64,000 nt of DNA, taken from contig OV884009.1 in the NCBI GenBank assembly GCA_930367205.1, forward strand, positions 105,731,189 through 105,795,188. The letters are read 5' to 3'. Under the pieces are notes generated by a model. That model did not search any database. It was not told the DNA's origin and saw only the letters and a list, made by a program, of their open reading frames with translations. This DNA is from Acanthosoma haemorrhoidale (Eukaryota; Arthropoda; Insecta; Hemiptera; Acanthosomatidae). Below, one piece after another: positions 26,401 to 34,890 of this stretch (position 1 is the stretch's first letter; the number at the start of each line of letters is the position of its first letter). The translations under genes and the position numbers were made by a program.

Positions 26401-27364
26401 AATGGTGTCACCTGGAGATTTCTTTGCAAATTGACAGCTGCCAGGTTTCAGACTGAGGGCGGTTTGTCAGGACTTCCTAATTTTTCATTATTAACTATCT
26501 AGTGCCATTATAAACGTTGCCAAGTAGTTTTACATTGAAATGACAGCAGCCCTCGACTAATGAGGAGAAAATAGAGATTTTTTCTGCGAAGGTAGTTTAG
26601 TAACATGGCACTTGTCCACGATTGCACTATTCAGAAAGCTTGAAGAGCTTCCAGTGCCTATCAAAGCCATAAAATATGATCTGGACTGGAACGGCAGAAG
26701 TGAAGAAGCAGCTATAGTGGCAGAGATCAAAGTATAGGAGTTAAAGTCGTGTGAGCAGCAGAATCCTGCTGGACTAGTATACCTGGCTGTAGTGCCCTAG
26801 TTTCTCACAGCCCTTGCATCTCATATTTAGCTGGACGCGCGCTCCTAAGGTGACATCTGCATCCACAGAAATAACATTTTGTGGGTTTTAAAAACATTGC
26901 CACACGATTTTCAGATATCTCTGAGACATTTTGATCAGGCATATAGCTTTCTGAATTAGTAGCGTTTACTGGAATGGGTGGAGTTGAAAAGCTAAGAGCA
27001 TGTTGCTGAGCAGCCTCTAAATGTTGGCTGACGGAAATGGAGTTTCCGTTAAGCTGAGAGTAACGTTTTCTAACAACCACTGGTGAATAGATGATGAAGA
27101 TAGCCCGGCGGCATTGAAGGCATCTCTTGTGAATGCGTTTTATACTCCAATTTGTTGCAAAATTACGGTGTATGTTATGTGAAATAGCGGGGAGAGAATT
27201 ATTATAATTTATGATTGATAGAGGAATTTATCAAGTAGCTAAATTAAATACTTGCAATGTTTCAGAGACTAGCATTGAGCATCACCCCAGTGGATGAACA
27301 GCAATTGATGAGAGAGACACAAGTCGTCACCAGGTTCCAGCTCAGGCACTGGCTCTATGTTTGA
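5309..27364 (+). CDS. SLC6 sodium/chloride-dependent monoamine transporter (DAT/NET/octopamine-transporter clade), C-terminal 408 residues, 10 exons
   Basis: Seen: exons 5309-5442, 8301-8440, 10057-10160, 10634-10758, 15645-15757, 16031-16171, 17886-17982, 19432-19532, 22473-22646 and 27266-27364 join in one frame with GT-AG introns and end in TGA. The product covers TM4-TM12 and the cytoplasmic tail. Family knowledge: SLC6 monoamine carriers sit in the plasma membrane of neurons and co-transport amine with Na+ and Cl-. Retained residues include Gln and Ser in TM6 (VQIFYS), Asn and Ser in TM7 (VNSFTS), Leu-Asp-Ser in TM8 (LGLDS) and the extracellular-gate Asp of TM10 (LLDSY), matching ion and gate residues of DAT. 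The tail ends [10 protein letters not shown], like vertebrate DAT/NET. Odd: TM10 is one residue short. TM1-3, with the amine-binding Asp, are outside the window, so dopamine versus octopamine/tyramine specificity is unproven. An octopamine-type transporter is my preferred inference. Introns of 0.3-4.9 kb are loaded with transposons. Confidence 0.96.
5443..6395. other. SLC6 intron A-B, first part, non-coding
   Basis: AT-rich intron DNA with homopolymer runs. No coding or transposon protein signature seen. Confidence 0.5.
6396..7922 (+). pseudogene. Decayed copy of a multi-copy, transposon-like insect protein family of unknown function
   Basis: Conceptual pieces on the plus strand line up in order across several frames. 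The first open piece (6396-6743) reads [20 protein letters not shown], then [14 protein letters not shown] and [10 protein letters not shown] shifted frame gives [12 protein letters not shown] and VNVVDGGYL. The last piece (7623-7922) reads [20 protein letters not shown] then [21 protein letters not shown] recall proteins of this layout as abundant uncharacterised multi-copy sequences in arthropod genomes, often with a Cys-rich tail; this is from memory and no domain function is known to me. Many stops and frameshifts make this copy dead. It sits in the SLC6 intron A-B. No terminal repeats were identified, so how it spread is unclear. Confidence 0.5.
7923..8300. other. SLC6 intron A-B, end, non-coding
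   Basis: AT-rich DNA between the relic and exon B. Nothing recognised. Confidence 0.5.
8301..8440 (+). CDS. SLC6 transporter exon B: TM5
   Basis: Acceptor TGTGCAG, donor GTATGC. It encodes [20 protein letters not shown] (TM5), then [20 protein letters not shown], the conserved extracellular loop 3 region of monoamine carriers. It ends in phase 0 after KETQ. Confidence 0.96.
8660..8682. repeat. (TA)n microsatellite
   Basis: A run of about eleven TA units within the SLC6 intron B-C. Confidence 0.9.
8850..9050 (+). repeat. Imperfect tandem duplication of about 115 bp
   Basis: The phrase CGATCAAGAATC recurs near 8876 and 8993, each followed by a TTTGGATTT-like or TCGGATTTTT-like stretch and a TTCG-C-CCGTTT-like tail. 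The two units are clearly diverged. The rest of intron B-C (8441-10056) shows nothing else recognisable. Confidence 0.45.
10057..10160 (+). CDS. SLC6 transporter exon C: TM6
   Basis: Acceptor GAGCAG, donor GTAAGT. It encodes [20 protein letters not shown] followed by [13 protein letters not shown]. This is the broken helix TM6 that lines the substrate and Na1/Cl sites. Gln and Ser of QIFYS are kept. A His follows GFGV where DAT has a hydrophobic residue. Confidence 0.97.
10634..10758 (+). CDS. SLC6 transporter exon D: TM7
   Basis: Acceptor TTGTTAG, donor GTGAGT. It completes a Ser codon split with exon C and encodes [20 protein letters not shown] and [11 protein letters not shown] (TM7), then ISSVATEG. 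The Asn and Ser of VNSFTS correspond to Na1 and chloride ligands of the family. The Gly codon is split with exon E. Confidence 0.97.
10883..11036 (+). repeat. 22-bp minisatellite (about 7 units)
   Basis: Units of the form ATTAGCAGATAACATGATAG plus GT begin at 10883, 10905, 10927, 10949 and 10971, then at about 10994 with one extra base and a last diverged unit. The array lies 125 bases downstream of the exon D donor. Confidence 0.9.
11230..12091 (+). mobile_element. Ty3/gypsy (CsRn1-type) gag-protease relic
   Basis: One frame near 11443-11665 reads a nucleocapsid-like segment [16 protein letters not shown], whose His...Cys...Cys spacing fits the unusual CHCC gag knuckle of the CsRn1 clade, with the first Cys lost. 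It continues into [20 protein letters not shown] and AISVLPRP, a retroviral-type aspartic protease in which the active-site DTG is DTE. After a stop and frameshift, 11789-11950 reads [17 protein letters not shown], the next conserved protease block. No RT follows, so an internal deletion removed most of pol. The frame then runs into hydrophobic sequence to 12091 that I do not recognise and that may be LTR. Dead relic in the SLC6 intron D-E. Confidence 0.75.
12092..12723. other. Purine-rich intron sequence, origin unclear
   Basis: A G/A-rich stretch (12160-12300) with a G10 run precedes a short tandem duplication. It may be the 3' LTR region of the gypsy relic just upstream, but no second LTR copy is in the window to prove it. 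Confidence 0.3.
12344..12387 (+). repeat. 22-bp perfect tandem duplication
   Basis: AATCCCGATATCGAGATCCT plus GG occurs twice back to back, each unit containing the palindrome GATATC. Confidence 0.9.
12724..13261 (+). repeat. Pair of 123-bp near-identical direct repeats, 415 bp apart
   Basis: 12724-12846 and 13139-13261 have equal length and differ at only a few bases (for example CTTTTCTG/CTTTCCTG and TTTACT/TTCACT). The 292 bases between them carry no coding signature. They may be remnants of LTRs or of a segmental duplication. Confidence 0.85.
13262..14480. other. SLC6 intron D-E, non-coding part
   Basis: AT-rich DNA. Around 14370-14430 a plus frame reads [14 protein letters not shown], similar to the Arg-Pro...Arg-Trp-x-Asp tail of some LINE reverse transcriptases, but too short to classify. 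Confidence 0.35.
14490..14800 (+). mobile_element. Jockey-like LINE ORF2 C-terminal relic
   Basis: A plus frame near 14540-14770 reads [34 protein letters not shown], a stop, then [20 protein letters not shown]. This is the conserved region downstream of the reverse transcriptase domain in jockey elements (the YGIELWGTA...NI.RI.FQSK pattern). It is 5' truncated and carries a stop. The 3' part runs into 14800-15200, which is only weakly coding-like. Confidence 0.75.
14801..15644. other. SLC6 intron D-E, end
   Basis: GC-richer DNA to about 15060 may be the 3' part of the LINE relic just upstream. The rest is AT-rich intron with no recognised feature. Confidence 0.35.
15645..15757 (+). CDS. SLC6 transporter exon E: extracellular loop 4 and first part of TM8
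   Basis: Acceptor TTGCAG, donor GTACCT. It encodes [20 protein letters not shown], then [17 protein letters not shown]. The Leu, Asp and first Ser of LGLDS are the Na2-site residues. The phase-0 donor places Gly where DAT has Ser or Ala just before MGG. Confidence 0.94.
16031..16171 (+). CDS. SLC6 transporter exon F: end of TM8, TM9
   Basis: Acceptor TTGGCAG, donor GTACGT, 47 whole codons. It encodes [20 protein letters not shown], then [22 protein letters not shown] (TM9). It aligns with the MGGMEAVITGL segment of vertebrate carriers. Confidence 0.96.
16172..17885. other. SLC6 intron F-G, non-coding
   Basis: AT-rich. On the minus strand around 17080-17140 a tRNA-like stretch reads TTGTGGTTAAGGCAGTCTGC, possibly another SINE head, but no convincing B box was seen. 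Nothing else recognised. Confidence 0.35.
17886..17982 (+). CDS. SLC6 transporter exon G: TM10
   Basis: Acceptor TCTACAG, donor GTGAAA. It encodes [20 protein letters not shown], then [13 protein letters not shown]. Asp of LLDSY matches the extracellular gate Asp of DAT. Between that Asp and EAI there is one residue fewer than in human or fly DAT. Part of the intron after this exon recurs near 38.9 kb. Confidence 0.95.
17975..19795 (+). repeat. Source segment of a partial SLC6 duplication (exon G end, intron G-H, exon H, start of intron H-I)
   Basis: Blocks in this segment recur in the same order and orientation at about 38870-42400. Examples: GGTGAAAAATAT at the exon G donor, AATGCTATAA...GCTAAA and CATTTCATTATCAG in the intron, exon H itself, and AAATTTAATTATTAGAAT near 19764. 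The middle of this intron (about 18520-19290) has no counterpart in the copy, so one copy has gained or lost sequence there. Confidence 0.85.
19432..19532 (+). CDS. SLC6 transporter exon H: intracellular loop 5 and start of TM11
   Basis: Acceptor TTCCTCAG, donor GTAAGA. It encodes [20 protein letters not shown], then [14 protein letters not shown] decayed copy of this exon, with flanking intron, lies at 40577-40672. Confidence 0.96.
19533..20219. other. SLC6 intron H-I, first part
   Basis: Up to about 19795 it is shared with the duplicate near 42.4 kb. The remainder is AT-rich with nothing recognised. Confidence 0.4.
20220..21950 (-). mobile_element. LINE (CR1/jockey-like) reverse-transcriptase relic
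   Basis: On the minus strand the 20277-20552 frame reads [20 protein letters not shown] then [13 protein letters not shown], the RT block with the QSGFRPGxST pattern. Downstream, after a frameshift at about 20300, it reads [20 protein letters not shown], the RT domain A Asp motif. The 20615-20887 frame ([20 protein letters not shown]) has the look of the preceding endonuclease end. From 21000 to 21950 the sequence is less clear and its inclusion is tentative; 21600-21900 is GC-richer and may be the 5' part. There are multiple frameshifts; this is a dead copy in the SLC6 intron H-I, antisense to the gene. Confidence 0.7.
22473..22646 (+). CDS. SLC6 transporter exon I: rest of TM11, TM12
   Basis: Acceptor TTTCCAG, donor GTGAGT, 58 whole codons. 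It encodes [20 protein letters not shown], then [20 protein letters not shown] (TM12) and [10 protein letters not shown], a signature at the end of TM12 in monoamine carriers. Confidence 0.96.
22647..23039. other. SLC6 intron I-J, first part
   Basis: AT-rich, nothing recognised. Confidence 0.5.
23040..24502 (+). mobile_element. LINE (CR1/jockey-like) 3' half with intact 3' end
   Basis: Plus-strand pieces follow RT order: [19 protein letters not shown] (domain A, near 23160-23215), [19 protein letters not shown] (the position of PQGSVLGPLLF...NDL, with the core changed), [20 protein letters not shown] then [15 protein letters not shown] near 23540-23650, and [11 protein letters not shown] near 24097-24130, the C-terminal NLWN.I motif. 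Several frameshifts and stops break it. A non-coding tail ends near 24502 with AATAAAGCATTTTTCATTTC, resembling a LINE 3' terminus with a short repeat. It is probably the same family as the minus-strand relic at 20.2-21.9 kb. Confidence 0.8.
24503..25779. other. SLC6 intron I-J, middle
   Basis: Mostly AT-rich. 25178-25423 holds an 81-codon open frame rich in Ser, Thr, Lys and Leu with no recognised family; it could be a retroelement ORF1 fragment or chance. Confidence 0.3.
25780..26160 (-). mobile_element. Jockey-like LINE reverse-transcriptase fragment
   Basis: On the minus strand, 26130 down to 25980 reads [17 protein letters not shown], a stop, then [20 protein letters not shown] and LY. 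This is RT domain A (usual form vlLD.eKAFDtVWH.gLLyKL). The flanks continue weakly as RT before decaying. Another stop truncates the domain. Confidence 0.7.
26420..27170 (-). mobile_element. Ty3/gypsy gag-protease relic
   Basis: On the minus strand the sequence runs from a gag C-terminal block ([20 protein letters not shown], with frameshifts, 27130-27050) to a zinc knuckle start [18 protein letters not shown] (about 26880-26830). It ends with a protease-like block [20 protein letters not shown] near 26680-26610, where the active-site DTG has become GTG. The order Gag, knuckle, protease is that of Ty3/gypsy. The copy ends about 100 bases before the last SLC6 exon and lies antisense to the gene. 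No RT follows; LINE sequence occupies the next segment. Confidence 0.75.
27266..27364 (+). CDS. SLC6 transporter last exon J: cytoplasmic C-tail and stop
   Basis: Acceptor TTTCAG at 27265; the exon starts [20 protein letters not shown] and ends [10 protein letters not shown] then TGA at 27362-27364. The tail matches the form of vertebrate DAT/NET C-termini (human DAT ends RHWLKV), which bind PDZ proteins. The preceding intron is 4.6 kb and holds LINE and gypsy relics. Confidence 0.96.
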   Translation, partial: RLALSITPVDEQQLMRETQVVTRFQLRHWLYV

Positions 27365-27670
27365 TTACTTTTACAGAAACCATCTACTGCTGATAAAAAT
27401 AACTATCAATATCAGAACTTCGTCAGCAATTCAGTTTTACCAGTAAATACTATTCACGAACAAGTTCACAAGTTAACGCATCTGATCAGTGAGATTAACT
27501 ATTTTGCAAGAATTCTATCTTCTCTACATTGTTTGCCTAGGTTTTACTTTAATTTCATCAGTTATCATATTAACTATGATTCAATACAAACAGTGTTATA
27601 AGCAATATTTAAGACTTGTTGTTATTGCGGTCTTGTTACTTTTTGGGGAATAAATCTCATTAGCCAAACC
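27365..27670 (+). other. Likely 3' UTR of the SLC6 gene with a polyadenylation signal
   Basis: This sequence directly follows the TGA and has no coding content. An AATAAA hexamer lies at 27649-27654, about 285 bases after the stop. More AATAAA-like motifs follow in AT-rich DNA, so the true transcript end is not fixed. Confidence 0.45.
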
Positions 27671-30600
27671 ACTTTCTAACATATTAACACAAACATTATA
27701 TATTATACTGTGCCTAAAACTAGACATTTATAGGCAATTTTAGGTGTAATAGAAAACTCTAAATTATTAGAAGGGTTTTGTTAGCTCCTAACGTCCAACT
27801 AATAATTAATAAATATTTATAGCTTACAAAACCAGCATTTAAAATTATATACTTAACATGTGTAGGAAAATATAATAATAAATAAGCATATTTAAAATTA
27901 ATATACCATAGGCATAAGACATCGCAAAATAGTTAGTCTTACTGGGATTTATACATGAATTTGTCTATAGGTATCGATGCTTTATGGAAGTCACTGCTGT
28001 TAGAAATAGCATGACTATACTTTGTCAAAACACATTTCAAAGGGTTAGAAGTAAGGGAATACAGATAGAGTACAATTGTCTTGCAATGAGCAAGTACCAA
28101 GCTATTGTACAATATCCTTGTGTTCATAATCTTTTAACCTCTGCTGCTGTACAACCCTTCATTGAAACATGGGCTCCAATATTAAAGGGTTTTTACAAGC
28201 AGTCCATTATATCCCATTTTTATATTTTTCCAGCCCATAAATTCCATAATTGAGGCACAGATGAAGTGCCTCATTGTATACAACATACATGTTTCTTGCA
28301 CATGTAAAGTGGTCGTTTTCATCTATTTGAAATGAAATACAAAAAAAATTCAAAGGGAACCTTCTAGTTTTTTCAAAAATATAATTAAAATCTCTTTAAG
28401 TTATTTATTCAAGTAACAGATATTAAGTTGATTCCCCATCACTCAAAATTTTAGTAATTCTATTTTTTCCCAATAACTGGGCAACAAAGGAATAATGTCA
28501 CAGATGAAACTTATTTCTTGCTTTTAAGTTATTGTCGAGGACCATTGTATTTTAATACTGATGGCCACTTACCAGTTTTCTCAATATTCATTCTTATGAA
28601 ACTTATGTAATGTTTATATAGCTGGTTAACAACAAACCATAAGTTTGATGATGACTAATTAATTGTATTTAAGAGTTTTTTTTTAAGACAAATCTTACTT
28701 TAAACAATACTGGAGAGAGCAGATAACATATTTAATTAATCAATTATAGTTAAATTTGTTCTAAACAAATATCTATTCATATTAATATGTACAGCACCTT
28801 TTTTTTACCATTGTAATAACATAATGTTGTACACTAATACTTATATAGAATATAAGGTTTTTCTATTATTATTGATTGGTTGCCTCAATGTTTAGTTTTG
28901 CCATCATATTGGTTTAAAAAGTCTGATCTCATTCTAAAGATGTATGACATAAAAAGAAAGTTTTTAACTGGCAACTAAATTTACTACTAAATATTAAAAT
29001 TAAAGCTGATGTATAAAAAGGGCCGCCTGGGGCTCATGATAAAACTAATTTTGAAGTTGTCTCTGGTCTGTATTTTATGAAGGAAATACTGTCTAAGATA
29101 TGTAACAATATTTCTAAATATGGGATTTATATAAACGGAACTCATTAACCAGCAATAGATCATGATTCCTAATTCAATGCAACAGGCAAAGCTTAAAAAT
29201 TTTGCACAGCATTCACTGTGTTTTTTTTAATTTTGTTAAAGGGTCTCTGTCTCTAATGTTGCTGTTTTTTTAATTTATTCAAATTGGGGCTATTTACTAG
29301 ATCTACGTACAAGTGTAATTTAATTCTTAGAATAGTGTATACTTATTCCGAGCTCTACTAAATATATCTCAGCTTCTTTTTTAAAATCTTCATAAAACAG
29401 TTAATTATTCTGAGAGTTTAAACTAAGAACGTTTTGAATTCTCTATATAAAAAAAAAACAAATCATTAAATTCATTTATTTTTACATTACAATACCCCAT
29501 AAATTGTATTGTTTTAGAGTTTCTAGAAGCTTGTGAAAACATAATACGTTAGTTTTCTAAATAATAGATTAGTTAATATATTTTCCATAGAAAATAACTA
29601 TAAGTAAATATATTATATTGATATTTCATTAATGGTGCTGCTTGCACATACTACCTAAATATATCACACTAACTTTAGTTACTTTATAGTTATAACAAAT
29701 TCTATAATTACCAAAACAATCAAAATATGATAGAAAAGAAAAGTAAACCTGAGATGAGTCTTCTTTAATTCATTTTTGTTTATCAAAGTCCTCTGTTTCT
29801 TTTATTTTCCACCATCAAACAGTCATTTTATTTATTGTTAATTTTATGTTTGCTTGTATCTCCCACAATCAATGTGTAATATAGCAAATAAAAATGGAAG
29901 AGAAATAATTAATATATTTTTAGTAGTAATAATAATTCTATGAGCTTCTAGACTTTATTTAACTAATAACATATTGTTTAATCTAGAGTAGCATTTGTTA
30001 TTGTGCTATTGGAAGAGTTGAAAAATAAAGCCTTGGCTTTGGTAGAAAGTTGACAACAAACATTTCCGAACATAAACCAAATAAACACAAATGATATGTT
30101 CTAGTTACAGAACTAGAATAAGTTTTTTTTTATCTTAAGCATCTTCCCAATTTCTTTTTTTGGATTCCTTCTCCACATACTTATTTATTTACTTTGAAGA
30201 GTTTTTAATATCAAGATAGAAAAAGCTTTATTTATAAAAAAAAATGTTTAGTTTTGCAGCTCAAATACATATTCAATTGAGTTATATAAAAATAAGAACT
30301 TTCCAGTTAAATAAATTAAATTATTTATATAAGACAATATACTAGCACAAATTCACTATCATTCCTCAGACTAGAGGAAAATTTGGGTATGCTTTAAAAA
30401 ATCACAAGAGCTCCTAGTTACAAACTAGTCTCTCTTAACATTATATTCGATATACATTATCATCTAAATGGCTATGTAAACATTTATTTTGTGTATGAGC
30501 AGCCATTCCTACACAAAAGATGTATTTTATCAGATATAGCCCTACAGTATGTATTTAAAATTGTAAGTATTATGTTGTACATAAAGCAGTTGCAAAACCT

Positions 30601-31350
30601 TTTTTTTTGTGAAATCAAAATTAGTTTTAGCTGTTAATATTATAAAAAGATTGAAAGTAATCCCAGATTTAAAATGTACGTACCCCAAGGTGATCAGTTG
30701 TTAGTTTCCAGTGGTAATTAAATTGCCCTAAAGAAAAGAAAGTATATCACAAAAAATTGTTATGAACTTTTAAAAAAATAAATCTAGAAATCTAAATTCC
30801 ACAAAAATGAAAAGGTTGTTTTTGAAGGGATTGAATGGTATTATTTTAGCATAAATTTACAGTTTATTTGATAGGTATAATGCTATTTATAATGTTACTT
30901 TGTGAATGAGAAAGATTCCTTTTTAACGTACTGACAAAAATATATGTATATCATAATGAAAAAGAGTAAATGTTTCAGTGATGTTTATTTATGGAAGTAT
31001 ATGTCAGAATAGTATTAAAACATCATCATATCAATAGATATATTCGATTGTGATTTAGGGAATAGCCTTATATTAATTAATTGTGTACATATATACATTA
31101 GAATAGAAGTTATATTATTAGGTACACAAATCATTAAAAATCAGCCATTTTTTAATGATGAAATTGTACAAATAGTAAGGTAATTGAATAACAAAATAGA
31201 ATAAATGCTTTGACATTTTAGTGTGTATTATTATTATTCATTACCTAGTTTTCACATTATTATATCTGGTATACAAATAAATAAATAAATGTAAAACTAT
31301 AAATATAACTATTGCTTTTTGTTATATAAACTATATATGTTATATAATAT
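27671..31350. other. AT-rich non-coding DNA downstream of the SLC6 gene
   Basis: Very AT-rich, many homopolymers and AATAAA motifs, no open frame with family resemblance and no transposon protein. The short frames near 28 kb (up to 89 codons) look like chance. Confidence 0.5.
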
Positions 31351-31459
31351 ACGAGGGTGGTCTAAAAATTTTCCGACCTAACAAAGCTGTTATTTTAGCT
31401 TTTATTTATTTTATTATCATCTTCATGTTGAGGTCGGAAACTTTTCAGACCACCTGTGT
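31351..31459. mobile_element. 109-bp MITE with about 29-bp terminal inverted repeats, flanked by TA
   Basis: ACGAGGGTGGTCTAAAAATT at the left (31351) is mirrored by the right end, where AGGTCGGAAACTTTTCAGAC begins at 31431 and ends ...CACCTGTGT. TA lies on both sides. This layout fits a Tc1/mariner-derived, internally deleted element. No coding capacity. Confidence 0.85.
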
Positions 31460-32077
31460 ATATATTATAGGTTGTTAGGTGTATAGAAAAATACTTAATT
31501 AGGAATACAATTGATGTACTTCTCAGGTTTGATGATCTCCCATTGACAGGTTTATGGGGTTAAGAGGTTACCTAGTAGTTTTTAATTGCTTTTTTTGCAG
31601 TCATATATAAATAGAATTTTTTTTAATTATCCCTCTGCAAGACTCCACCCACCAATGGTGCATAATTTTAACAAGGTTGTGAGAGTACAACTAAAGAGCT
31701 TTGAAATTAATACAAGAGATTCGGAATGTCCTGAGTTTAAACTGCTCAATTATTAAAACATTAGAGATACATTCAGGGGTCAGTTTAAATGACTTTACAT
31801 AATTATAGTCCTCTTATGCTCCAACATATACCTCATATTACTCAGGCCATCAGGTGGTTTGGTGCTGGAGCATTTGGAGCTGATTTGGTATGAATTTGAT
31901 GCCCTGAATTCAAATATGGCATCGGTTTTTTTCTAGGAGCTCAAATTTCTAAGATATAGATTGCATTTTAGTTACACTACTTTAAGTTAAATCCATATAT
32001 CAAAAATAAAAAACTGAACATGTAATTTTTATTATTATATTATTCAAATGTATTATATACAAATATAGAGGAAAAAG
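31460..32077. other. AT-rich non-coding DNA
   Basis: Nothing recognised. Around 31840-31940 a stretch reads like a degenerate tRNA-type SINE (GGTGCTGGAG...TTTGATGCCCTGAATTCAAA) but it is too weak to call. Confidence 0.35.
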
Positions 32078-33010
32078 TCATAACCAACTAGTCACTGAAC
32101 ACTCCAGAAGCTTCTTTTCCATAGCATTCGTGAATGCATGTAGGAACAGTCCCTTTTTCACTTTTTTACTGTGGAACTCCAGCAGTAATCTGCCGTTATG
32201 TGCGGATCCCGTCTTCCATGGTAGCGTCTTCCGTAGTTTTAATATCCTGGTGAAATCTTTCACCTTGTTCCTCACAGGTGTCTCCTGAATTTTCAGGAAA
32301 ATGGGCTAAATGGGCTATGTAAATAGTGCACCTTAATACTCATGTTAAACCTATGGGATTTGAAACTGTTAAGCATCTCATTTACCAGTTCAACATAGTT
32401 TTCGGCTTTGTGTTTGCCCAGAAAATTTATTACAATTGCAACAATTGAAGTCCAGGCTTTTCGCTCAGCCTCATTCATCGAATTTACAAAGACAAGATCC
32501 TTAATGAGTTGATATTCCCCCCCCCCCTATATATATACAAAGCATGATCTGTTCTGATCAAGAACCTTTACAAACTGCTTCATAGGGCCCAGCTTTATAT
32601 GCAATGAAGGAAAGATGATTTTCCCTTGTTCAACTAAGGGGTTGCTAATGAAATTATTTTCCCCAACGTCCATGTTTTGTTTCTTAGGCCACTCTGTTCG
32701 AACCCAGCGGTGTTTTCTCTCTGTTATCCGAGAGACACAAGAAGCAAGGATATTTGATGTGGCCACATTGCTGTCCAAGGTGAAAGTTAACCATTTTTAA
32801 GTCCACACAGTATCTGATGAATTACATGGGTGAAAATCTGCGCATAAATTTGCAGCATTTAGAGAGTTGTGGAATTATTTTCAAACAGTCCTAAATATTA
32901 CAGACTTTCTGAATATGTAGCAGTTTACGAGACTTTACTGAGCTTCCACGGGCGCTGCAGTTTTAAGACATCCATCCCCTCAAAGCCAGATAAATACGGG
33001 CTGAAAATTA
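32078..33010 (-). pseudogene. Decayed copy of a second multi-copy uncharacterised protein family
   Basis: In minus-strand order, 32778-32527 reads ISNPLVEQGKIIFPSLHIKL and GPMKQFVKVLDQN, 32478-32293 reads FLGKHKAENYVELVNEMLNS, and 32275-32078 gives the next segment with a frameshift. I recall proteins containing LHIKLGLMKQFVKALD and FLGNHKAENYVELV as very abundant, repeat-associated, uncharacterised sequences in arthropods and cnidarians; I do not know their activity. The pieces here are separated by stops, a C-rich tract and frameshifts, so the copy is dead. Weak continuation upstream reaches about 33010. Terminal repeats were not found. Confidence 0.55.
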
Positions 33011-34349
33011 TCTCTTTATGTGATACCAGAACTTTTTAGTTTTTTCAGGGCATACCGTACATTGGCAAGAAACCGGCAAAAACTATTTACCTGTTTCAGC
33101 TCAATTTGCTCTCTGCCTAAAAGAACGACTGAAAGGAAGTAACAGAAACATGACGTGTGACAAATGGTTTTCTTCCATGGAACTTATTAGCTAACATTTG
33201 TGGGAACTTTACGAAAGGATAAACAACTGATCCCTCAATTTATGCTAGCCAAGATTCATGTACCAAGATATCAAAATGCTTTGTTTCTTTACCCCTAAAA
33301 AAAAAAATAAAAAGGAATATCTTATTTTTTCTATGCACAGTACTTGGGTTATGAATAAAGACAGCAGATATCTTCAAAAACATGACTAAGGATGTAGTTA
33401 ATGTCTTGCATAAACTTATGCACAATAAAACTACCAAAAGGAAAACTAGAAGATGGTAGATGAGATATCCTTAATGAGTGCTTGATATCGCGGGGGGGGG
33501 GGGTGAATGCTTTCGTGTTTTACAAGTGCAACAAAATATTCAAAAATCAACACCTTCCAGTTAAATGACATATTGTAATTGGTAAGCTGTTAAGAAAATA
33601 TCTAGATTTCCAATCAACTACACACTCTCATTCTCAATAGAAAGGTAAAAATAGAAGAAATACTTGTAACATTTAGAATATTATTGATGAAAACTAAATA
33701 GGTAAATTTGGGATTAATTGAAAAATTGCACTGTGATAATTTTGTCATGATGATATCGAACGGAATGTGGTGATAATATTTTTTAGCTATCAATAAGATG
33801 TCATTTAGCTTCAAGGTATTGTTTCACACACGTTTTATTTTATTTTGTTTTTTATTTTATTGTCGTTACCAATGTGAGTTACATTGTAATATTTGCCGTT
33901 CCTTACAAAAAATGACTTTAATTAGATACAATGTTTAAAACTTAGTAATAAAATACGTTCTTGAACTAGATTTGAATTTGTATTTCTACATCCAACATAT
34001 AACAATAAGTGTGTCTATTGACCTGATACTTTGTTTATAAACTTTTGAAAAAAAAGTTACATAGGGTCAGTTTCAACCCTACCTTGGTGATTTGTAAATT
34101 ACTTTTGTTAATTGCAACAGTCATTATATTTAATTTGATAGCCAGGGAAAATATATATTTTGTTTAATACTAATTAACGCTTTTTTAATATTTTAAAGAG
34201 ATGGCGTCCACAACACTAGACTTGGTGTTCCTCCACGGAAAAATCGTGGAGCCATCAATTTGTTTAGATTCTCAACCCCATTTCACTGAATTGTATCTGA
34301 GAGATCAGTGTAGCTTTAATATTCACTGAATCTTGCCTCCCACCTTATC
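33011..34349. other. AT-rich non-coding DNA
   Basis: A G12 tract lies near 33491. Short open frames show no family resemblance. Confidence 0.45.
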
Positions 34350-34740
34350 CCCGTAAAACAAAACCCATAAGTGCATCCTTCCGATTATAGAATGAACAAG
34401 GATCCATTGTCCTTAGGAATACGAATGGTGTTTGCGAAACAAACGAAACACAAAATAACTGACAGTACTACCCCACGACAAAAACATTAACGTAGCTCTA
34501 ATTACTGAAACAAGATCACCCAGATGGAAGATCACATGCAGGTACCGCTGTCATTGTACACAACTCCATTTCCCATCACATAGTTTCTTGGTAATACATT
34601 ATTTCCATCAGTCCATTGCAGTATCAATCGGCACCTTCACTTCCCCCCTCACCCTAGCCTTGGCGTATTGGCCATTTCCGATTCCAAATTCATCTCCTTT
34701 CTAGACTCCATCAGACATCATTTCCTTGTGGGGACACCTC
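34350..34740 (+). mobile_element. LINE endonuclease N-terminal relic
   Basis: Plus-strand frames give LRNTNGVCETNE near 34417 (the usual W.aNGl opening of the apurinic-like endonuclease), ALITET near 34495, and DHPDGRSHAGTAVIVHNSIS near 34515-34575, the conserved GGTAI.I.NSI block. Several frameshifts. It stops before any RT. Confidence 0.7.
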
Positions 34741-34890
34741 TGGTCCTACAGCACTAGGGGAAGACTTGTACCTCTGGTGCCTACCGAACTCCCAGAGGAC
34801 TTGAACCTCTGGCGTTTTTGGCATTACAGGAGAACTTGAACACCTGGCGTCCATAGCACTACCAGAGTACTTAACCTCTCGAGCCAGAGG
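34741..34890 (+). repeat. Imperfect minisatellite, about 42-bp period
   Basis: Phrases like ACTTGAACCTCTGGCGT and CCAGAGGACTTGAACC recur three to four times between the LINE endonuclease relic and the gypsy pol relic. Confidence 0.7.
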
